Part shown: positions 6,958-10,281 of the stretch, in pieces
How the letters are laid out: each line of letters begins with the position of its first letter
How positions within the stretch are numbered: the stretch's first letter is position 1
Notes under the pieces: generated by a model
What the model was told of the DNA's origin: nothing
Database searches by the model: none
The model's input: only the letters and a program-made list of their open reading frames with translations
Program-made: the position numbers and the translations under genes
From: Deltaproteobacteria bacterium
Lineage (GTDB): Bacteria; Desulfobacterota; Desulfobulbia; Desulfobulbales; BM004
Assembly (NCBI GenBank): GCA_019312985.1
Contig: JAFDCC010000154.1
Span: 1-10,281, forward strand
DNA length: 10,281 nt
Direction: 5' to 3'

Positions 6958-7131
6958 ATGAAAAAGGAGGGAAAGCAATTTTTTGATAAACTGGTCGGGA
7001 AGTTATTATATATTTTAATCATTGGCCTCTTTTCTTTTCAGGTCGCTGCAGGACTTGCCATCGCGCACGTTGATGCTATTCATGAATGTCAAGCATGTTC
7101 GTGTCAGCTGGAACGAAGCAGCACAAAATAA
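6958..7131 (+). CDS. Small exported peptide with a C-terminal CxxCxC motif, unknown function
   Basis: Fifty-seven residues. A positively charged N-terminus (MKKEGKQFFDKLVGK) precedes a hydrophobic segment at 16-36 (LLYILIIGLFSFQVAAGLAIA). This looks like a signal peptide with an AIA cleavage site, or a single membrane anchor. The remaining 21 residues contain CQACSC (C44, C47, C49), a CxxCxC arrangement able to bind metal or form disulfides. No family is recognised. Two signals support a real gene: a near-perfect GGAGGTGA Shine-Dalgarno at 6944-6951, six bases from the ATG, and a strong terminator 22 bases after the stop. It stands alone at the start of the AT-rich segment. It could be a secreted peptide, a toxin-like small membrane protein, or the remnant of a longer exported protein. 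Confidence 0.65.
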   Translation: MKKEGKQFFDKLVGKLLYILIIGLFSFQVAAGLAIAHVDAIHECQACSCQLERSSTK

Positions 7132-7153
7132 CTGTGCCCCACCGGTTCTGCGC

Positions 7154-7188
7154 AAAAGGGGTTGCCGAATAACGGCAATTCCTTTTTT
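7154..7188 (+). terminator. Strong Rho-independent terminator
   Basis: A 14-pair stem (7154-7167 with 7173-7186; core TTGCCG/CGGCAA, two internal G-U pairs, A-T pairs at the base) has the loop AATAA and runs into six T (7183-7188). It begins 22 bases after the stop codon of the small peptide gene and closes that unit. Confidence 0.8.
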
Positions 7189-7351
7189 GTCGTGTTCGCA
7201 ATACGGGCATGGCAATCTTTCTTTCAGTTCGAGCCGTCCCGGACTCTTATCCTTTAGGAAGCAACAACCATAAATAAAATCCATTGGTCGCAGAGTTGCG
7301 ATGCCGACTGCACTCGTCAAGTTTTATTTTGTGCTGAAACTGTTCTTCTTT

Positions 7352-7410
7352 TGACAAGTAGCCATGTTGACGTAACTTCAATCCTCTTTCCTAACATATC
7401 GCTGGACTTG
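7352..7410 (+). repeat. 59-base direct repeat, copy 1, upstream of the lipoprotein gene
   Basis: It matches 9013-9071 at 51 of 59 positions without gaps. Two blocks are identical: ATGTTGACGTAA (7364-7375) and TTCAATCCTCTTTCCTAACA (7377-7396). It ends 77 bases before the lipoprotein ATG, at the TTG of a candidate -35. See the second copy for interpretation. Confidence 0.8.
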
Positions 7411-7437
7411 CTCTTTTTCTTCAAAATTGAGTATAAT
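7408..7437 (+). promoter_or_regulatory. Candidate promoter of the lipoprotein gene
   Basis: TTGCTC (7408-7413), an 18-base spacer and a perfect TATAAT (7432-7437). The -35 is poor and overlaps the end of the 59-base repeat, the arrangement expected of a promoter that needs an activator bound to the repeat. An alternative inside the repeat is TTGACG (7367-7372) with a weak, widely spaced TAACAT. Confidence 0.45.
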
Positions 7438-7487
7438 TTTATCTCACTCGTTAAATTAGCATTAACTTCTTCACTGAGGTTACACCG

Positions 7488-7862
7488 ATGAAAGAGGTTC
7501 TATGTACATTATCTATAATTATATCCTTATGTATTGGACTGTCAGGCTGTACCGCAGGTGGTGGCCCGGGAGAGGTTGTGACTTATGGGGGGCTGATATT
7601 ACTGCAAGATGGCACACCTCTTGAAGGGGTAGAGGTAACTTTTTTCTGGCCCAACCCACCCAATGTTGACAGTGACGGCACGTGGATTGTAATGACAGAT
7701 GAAGATGGTTGGTACAGCGAATGGCATAACACCTTGTGGCGAGACAGGAATTTTACAATAACACCATTTCATCAGGACTATGAGTTCATACCAACCAGCT
7801 ATTCGTTCGAAGGATCATATGAAAGCAATCTCGACCTTAATTTCACTGCTATACCTCACTGA
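7488..7862 (+). CDS. Small lipoprotein with one carboxypeptidase-regulatory-like (beta-sandwich) domain
   Basis: A 124-residue exported lipoprotein. Residues 1-20 are a signal peptide ending in the lipobox LSGC with C21 as the lipidated residue; threonine at +2 favours the outer membrane. The mature part is one domain of the carboxypeptidase-regulatory-like type: YGGLILLQDGTPLEGVEVTF (33-52), a turn with TDEDGWYSEW (70-79), and the typical ending with ITPFHQDYEFIPTSYSFEG and NLDLNFTAIP. In larger proteins such domains occur as repeats and act as binding or spacer modules; here a single one makes up the whole protein. TGAGGT at 7475-7480 supports the start. It is expressed alone, behind the 59-base repeat. 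The ligand is unknown. The codon texture is more AT-rich than genes before 6630. Confidence 0.85.
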   Translation: MKEVLCTLSIIISLCIGLSGCTAGGGPGEVVTYGGLILLQDGTPLEGVEVTFFWPNPPNVDSDGTWIVMTDEDGWYSEWHNTLWRDRNFTITPFHQDYEFIPTSYSFEGSYESNLDLNFTAIPH

Positions 7863-8137
7863 TATCTTCTGCTCTTCCATCAAAACTGTTATCTGCAATC
7901 AATCACAACGAAATAGGTTGGGCGTAGATTTAAGATTGCCAGTACACATCGCAACTTACATTTCAAGCAAAAATAGTTTCTATTGTCGCAAGCAAATTGA
8001 CTCCTCCAACTATCATAATGATTCTTGAACAGCTGACAAGGTTGTGGTTGTGCCAAGTATTCGTATCGATGATTGTTGTTTGTTTAAGACTATTTTGCTT
8101 TAAATCAGCCCAATAAAAATGCAGGAAGGAAAATCAC

Positions 8138-8167
8138 TTGACTTGTTTTTCATAAATACTCTATATG
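8138..8167 (+). promoter_or_regulatory. Candidate promoter of the poly-Gly exported protein gene
   Basis: TTGACT (8138-8143; five of six), an 18-base spacer and TATATG (8162-8167; four of six). It predicts a leader of about 85 bases that contains the palindrome at 8204-8220. Confidence 0.4.
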
Positions 8168-8203
8168 CGCCTTATTGCATTTTTAAAGCCCTTTGATCAC
8201 CCC

Positions 8204-8220
8204 CCTAACATGGAGTTAGG
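8204..8220. repeat. Palindrome CCTAAC-ATGGA-GTTAGG in the leader
   Basis: A perfect six-base inverted repeat with a five-base centre lies between the candidate promoter and the ribosome site. The octamer CCTAACAT also occurs in repeat copy 1 (7390-7397), and copy 2 has CCTAACAC. It could be an operator half-site pair or a small leader hairpin. Confidence 0.35.
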
Positions 8221-8257
8221 TTAAGCAGGCCCGAACATTCTTACTGGAGAGATCACG

Positions 8258-8752
8258 ATGAGAAGGGGGTATATGAAAAACAAACGAACAGTTGTAGCGA
8301 GATATGCTGGTGTTGTATGTGTTTTGATGTTTGGAGTTTTAGCCATCATTGGTTCAGGTGGCGGCGGAGGAGGAGGCGGAGACTCTGATTATGGCTTAAC
8401 TGGATGGGTGGAAATCGATTCATTTTCTGTTTTGAGAAACGATCCCAATAATGTTGAAGCTTATATTTCTGGCTCAGCTTTTATCTCACCGGATTATGTC
8501 TTACACCAATGCATCGGACTAGGTTGCTTAATAAATTGGTTTGATGATTCATATCCAGGAGTTGATGTATACTTGTATAATGAAACAAATTTTACAGGTC
8601 GTTATGCTACGAGTAGGTATGGGACTTTAACGAGCTGGAAGCATGAGTGGTATGCATATATGCCACTTGCAAATGGGACTAATACGATTGTTATTACTGC
8701 CTTCGACGGGAGCGGCATTCAAGAGAAGATTTCGATCATTATTGAAAATTAA
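8258..8752 (+). CDS. Exported poly-Gly protein with one Ig-like (glucodextranase B-like) domain
   Basis: A 164-residue protein. Residues 1-32 are basic then hydrophobic (GVVCVLMFGVLAIIGS) and run straight into eight glycines (34-41). This is the layout of a lipoprotein signal, but serine stands where the lipidated cysteine should be. The mature part (45-164) resembles single Ig-like or glucodextranase-B-like domains: VEAYISGSAFISPDY early and WYAYMPLANGTNTIVITAFDGSG (131-153) near the end, the usual last-strand pattern of that fold. C85 and C90 could form a disulfide. GGAGAGA at 8246-8252 supports the start at 8258; an in-frame ATG at 8273 is the alternative. Poly-Gly exported proteins of this kind are common in deltaproteobacteria. 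The function is unknown; a surface or periplasmic binding module is plausible. Confidence 0.82.
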   Translation: MRRGYMKNKRTVVARYAGVVCVLMFGVLAIIGSGGGGGGGGDSDYGLTGWVEIDSFSVLRNDPNNVEAYISGSAFISPDYVLHQCIGLGCLINWFDDSYPGVDVYLYNETNFTGRYATSRYGTLTSWKHEWYAYMPLANGTNTIVITAFDGSGIQEKISIIIEN

Positions 8753-8776
8753 ACTTCAGTTCTTTGAAGTGTTTTT
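8753..8776 (+). terminator. Weak Rho-independent terminator
   Basis: ACTTCA (8753-8758) pairs with TGAAGT (8765-8770) around a six-base loop and is followed by five T (8772-8776). It starts directly after the TAA stop of the poly-Gly protein gene. The short AT-rich stem makes it a modest candidate. Confidence 0.45.
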
Positions 8777-8844
8777 GTCACAAAAATATGACTAACTCCT
8801 AAAAATATATATTTTCCTGCTGATATTCCCGAGAGTGTTAAATA

Positions 8845-8875
8845 GAGAAAAACTATGCATAACAAAGTTTTTCTC
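8845..8875. repeat. Perfect 10-base inverted repeat GAGAAAAACT / AGTTTTTCTC
   Basis: The arms at 8845-8854 and 8866-8875 are exact complements around the 11-base centre ATGCATAACAA. No T-run follows, so it is not a standard terminator on either strand. It may be an RNA hairpin, a protein-binding palindrome or the end of a decayed element. Confidence 0.45.
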
Positions 8876-9012
8876 AGGGGCTTTTCATTTCCATAAGGGC
8901 ATCACCTATTGTAAATAGCTGCTATCAATCTACAGTCGTGAACCATTCCCAAACCGTCATGATGTGCAGTGGATATGTTAACTGGTAATCTTTCCAGAAA
9001 AAGTAAAGATTG

Positions 9013-9071
9013 TGACAAGGAGCTATGTTGACGTAATTTCAATCCTCTTTCCTAACACATTGTGGCACTTG
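9013..9071 (+). repeat. 59-base direct repeat, copy 2, upstream of the cysteine-containing protein gene
   Basis: It matches 7352-7410 at 51 of 59 positions with no gap. The sequences diverge immediately to the left, and to the right beyond the shared ACTTG. In both copies that ACTTG supplies the first bases of a candidate -35, with a -10-like hexamer about 20-22 bases beyond, and an ORF starts 77 (copy 1) or 111 (copy 2) bases after the repeat. This favours a shared upstream control site. An alternative is the two ends of a 1.66 kb recombined cassette. Confidence 0.8.
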
Positions 9072-9096
9072 ATTAAATGCCGCATATATTTATAGT
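9069..9096 (+). promoter_or_regulatory. Candidate promoter of the cysteine-containing protein gene
   Basis: TTGATT (9069-9074), a 16-base spacer and TATAGT (9091-9096; five of six). TAGTAT at 9093-9098 stands at exactly the offset of the TATAAT behind repeat copy 1. As there, the -35 overlaps the end of the 59-base repeat. Confidence 0.45.
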
Positions 9097-9182
9097 ATTC
9101 CTAAGTCCTTACACTAGTAAATGCATGCGCACAGGCGCCTTTAGTCTCGTTTTTTTCTATTTTCACTTTTGGGGGATAAAAA

Positions 9183-9707
9183 ATGCCAATCCATCTTGAA
9201 GAGTTGGACGTAGTTTCAAAAGTCGAGGATACAGATTCTGCATTGATTGCTGCCTGCAACATGTGTGCTGGAGCAAGTCTTGCCATGGGCGAAGAAAAAC
9301 CATTTCTGCAGCTTTTTAACAGTCTGCTTAAATCACCCCCACTGGAAAGGCACATTGAGAGATTACAATCCCAATTGCTCGAAAAGGGTGTGAAGACAAC
9401 AAAGTTCGAGGCCGGCGTTATTCAGCAGTTCTTTCTTTGTCTGTGGACATCACGGCAGCGCAAAAAGTTGCAAGACCAGGCAAAAGCGTATGACGCCGTT
9501 ATAGTTCTGGGATGTGATTCTGCCATTAAAACAGTCCGTGATTCGTTAAATGGTACTGATTGTCGGGTGGTTCAGGGCATGGAAGTTGCGGGTATAATGA
9601 ATACAAAGACAAAATTTCATTGGCCATTTGACATATCGTTTGAAGCGAGCAAGGTAGTCCCCATGTGCGATCACCATTGCGAACGTTTTAGTCAACATTC
9701 TCAATAG
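9183..9707 (+). CDS. Soluble cysteine-containing protein, possibly related to the MetV / MTHFR C-terminal-like family
   Basis: A 174-residue protein without signal peptide or membrane segment. It has seven cysteines: a CNMC pair (C25, C28), C86, C111 in YDAVIVLGCDSA (103-114), C127, and C162/C166 in MCDHHC near the C-terminus. The strand-turn VIVLGCDSAIKTV resembles the VLACGAGVQ segment of the small MetV-like proteins (methylenetetrahydrofolate reductase C-terminal-like domain), which also carry N-terminal cysteine pairs for an Fe-S cluster. The likeness is faint, so treat the family as a guess and the gene as unknown. A GGGGG Shine-Dalgarno seven bases before the ATG supports the start. It sits behind repeat copy 2, and the membrane-protein gene begins 19 bases after its stop, so the two are probably one operon. 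Confidence 0.8.
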   Translation: MPIHLEELDVVSKVEDTDSALIAACNMCAGASLAMGEEKPFLQLFNSLLKSPPLERHIERLQSQLLEKGVKTTKFEAGVIQQFFLCLWTSRQRKKLQDQAKAYDAVIVLGCDSAIKTVRDSLNGTDCRVVQGMEVAGIMNTKTKFHWPFDISFEASKVVPMCDHHCERFSQHSQ

Positions 9708-9726
9708 CAGAAGGAAGGAGGTTCAT

Positions 9727-10281
9727 ATGAGCATAATAAGATCGGCGGTACCTTCTTTCTATCTGGTTCTCTTATACTTGGCATCTGGATCTTATGTATC
9801 TGCTGCAGAACAGGTGCCTCCGGAGACATTTACGGGTTTCTGGTGGCATGGGATGCACTGGCCGGCTTTCTGGTGGATCTCCCCGCTGATATTTTTTGCT
9901 GTGATGGTGATATTTTTTATCATGATGCGGAAATGGGGCATGGGGTGCATGTGGCGAGACAGGATGATGTGCGGGCCAGGCTTCCGTGAAGCCGTGAACC
10001 CTTCAATGGAAGAACCGTTTGACGTTTCGTCTCCACCCATGCGGGGCAGGCCAGTTCAACCTCAAGATCACGAGCGACGGGCGGGTTTCCACCTGCATCT
10101 GTCAGGACGCAGAGGATTTCATCGTCGGCGACATCCGCGGAAGTACGATCGACGAAATATGGAACTCGACCCAGATCGAGCAGTTCCGCTCCCTGCCGCA
10201 GGCGATTCCCACATGCTCCGCTTGCCAGCTCCAGGCGGCTTGTCGGGGAGGCTGCAGGAACGAGGCCTACGTCTTCGGCAA
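9727..10281 (+). CDS. Trp/Met-rich membrane protein whose 3' part is replaced by foreign sequence
   Basis: The frame opens at the ATG at 9727 behind an excellent AAGGAGG site (9715-9721), 19 bases after the previous gene. Residues 1-27 look like a signal peptide (cut after SAA). Then come FWWHGMHWPAFWW, a membrane segment at about 48-67, and a Met-rich cytoplasmic stretch (KWGMGCMWRDRMMCG). The layout up to EEPFD (about residue 99) is like small membrane proteins that end in a SHOCT domain, but that domain is absent. From about 10021 the frame is only an out-of-frame reading of GC-rich SPASM-coding DNA (arginine-rich, no family texture) and stays open to the window edge. The native protein is therefore truncated or fused. 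SHOCT membership is inferred from layout, not seen. Confidence 0.6.
   Translation, partial: MSIIRSAVPSFYLVLLYLASGSYVSAAEQVPPETFTGFWWHGMHWPAFWWISPLIFFAVMVIFFIMMRKWGMGCMWRDRMMCGPGFREAVNPSMEEPFDVSSPPMRGRPVQPQDHERRAGFHLHLSGRRGFHRRRHPRKYDRRNMELDPDRAVPLPAAGDSHMLRLPAPGGLSGRLQERGLRLRQ
9998..10281 (+). pseudogene. Radical-SAM SPASM-domain fragment lacking its start and radical-SAM half
   Basis: In the frame through the TGC at 10040-10042, the sequence reads HPCGAGQFNLKITSDGRVST, then CICQ, IVGDIRGSTIDEIWNS, IPTCSACQLQAACRGGCRNE and AYVFG at the edge. The pattern PCGAG, then the glycine-rich turn with cysteines, then CxxCxxxxxCxGGC is the hallmark of a SPASM domain, which holds auxiliary Fe-S clusters in radical-SAM peptide and protein maturases. 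The frame is closed by a TGA at 9995-9997 and has no ATG between that stop and the domain. The whole CxxxCxxC radical-SAM half is missing, replaced by the AT-rich membrane-protein gene. The 3' end lies outside the window. No substrate can be named. Either a broken gene or an assembly chimera. Confidence 0.75.

Larger units (their letters stand above)
7132..7487. other. Spacer between the small peptide gene and the lipoprotein gene
   Basis: It holds the strong terminator (7154-7188), about 160 bases in which I see nothing convincing, then the first copy of the 59-base repeat (7352-7410), a candidate promoter (7408-7437) and the lipoprotein ribosome site (TGAGGT, 7475-7480). Confidence 0.6.
7863..8257. 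other. 395-base AT-rich spacer with promoter and palindrome for the next gene
   Basis: Nothing protein-like is visible and no clear terminator follows the lipoprotein gene. The right end carries a candidate promoter (8138-8167), a CCTAAC/GTTAGG palindrome (8204-8220) and the GGAGAGA ribosome site (8246-8252). Confidence 0.55.
8753..9182. other. 430-base AT-rich spacer with two inverted repeats and the second 59-base repeat
   Basis: No credible gene. In order: a weak terminator (8753-8776), a perfect 10-base inverted repeat (8845-8875), a seven-base inverted repeat AATCTTT/AAAGATT (8987-9011) directly before repeat copy 2 (9013-9071), a candidate promoter (9069-9096) and the GGGGG ribosome site (9171-9175). 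Confidence 0.55.

Noticed and set aside
7015..7320. Minus-strand frame of 101 codons with CPYC and several cysteines
   Set aside because: It starts with TTG without a convincing ribosome site, crosses the strong plus-strand terminator at 7154-7188 and overlaps the better-supported small peptide gene.
8358..8390. Glycine-codon run as a phase-variable simple repeat
   Set aside because: The codons are mixed GGT, GGC and GGA, not a clean repeat unit, so slippage is unlikely.
9063..9080. TGGCAC...TGC resembling a sigma54 -24/-12 promoter behind repeat copy 2
   Set aside because: The GG-to-GC distance is three bases too long and repeat copy 1 has no equivalent, while both copies fit sigma70-type spacing.
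6958..10281. RiPP system linking the small Cys peptide to the radical-SAM SPASM fragment
   Set aside because: They are 3 kb apart, the SPASM gene is broken and of different composition, and the peptide has an ordinary signal-peptide-like segment instead of a leader typical for such maturases.
1..10281. tRNA, rRNA or CRISPR arrays
   Set aside because: No GGTTCGANTCC-type T-arm with a matching cloverleaf, no rRNA-like stretch and no regularly spaced identical repeats were seen.

Overview
The window reads as a piece of a GC-rich, Gram-negative anaerobe, most likely a deltaproteobacterium in the broad sense (Desulfobulbales or Desulfuromonadales type). The main clues are a three-module DHH/CBS/tRNA-nucleotidyltransferase fusion, a GlcD-type FAD oxidase, and an exported protein whose signal segment runs into a long glycine stretch. 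These are family-level impressions from reading translations; no search was run.

Positions 1-6630 are GC-rich housekeeping DNA. The 5' part of ddl (D-alanine--D-alanine ligase, minus strand) runs off the left edge. It diverges from a glcD-like FAD oxidase across an intergenic region that carries two facing promoters and a pair of imperfect 20-base direct repeats. Next come rpsU (ribosomal protein S21) behind a strong sigma70-type promoter, and, 52 bases on, an XerC/XerD-like tyrosine recombinase. A 460-base spacer follows, with a purine-rich tract and a 96-base inverted-repeat element of the dispersed TGTCAT...ATGACA kind. The segment closes with the 883-residue DHH/CBS/nucleotidyltransferase gene, which has its own promoter, a structured leader and a terminator.

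Positions about 6660-10020 look different: AT-rich by eye, long gene-poor spacers, and small genes each with its own expression signals. They are a 57-residue exported Cys-containing peptide gene closed by a very good terminator; a 124-residue lipoprotein with one carboxypeptidase-regulatory-like domain; a 164-residue poly-Gly exported protein with one Ig-like domain; and a two-gene unit encoding a 174-residue cysteine-containing soluble protein and a Trp/Met-rich membrane protein. A 59-base box repeated at 51 of 59 positions lies upstream of the lipoprotein gene and of the two-gene unit, ending at a candidate -35 in both. It looks like a shared control element or the ends of a cassette.

At about 10020-10030 the composition flips back to GC-rich. 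There the membrane-protein gene runs, out of frame, into the middle of a radical-SAM SPASM domain that has no start and no radical-SAM half. This is a recombination scar, the edge of an acquired segment, or an assembly chimera. I found no tRNA, rRNA, CRISPR array or complete insertion sequence.
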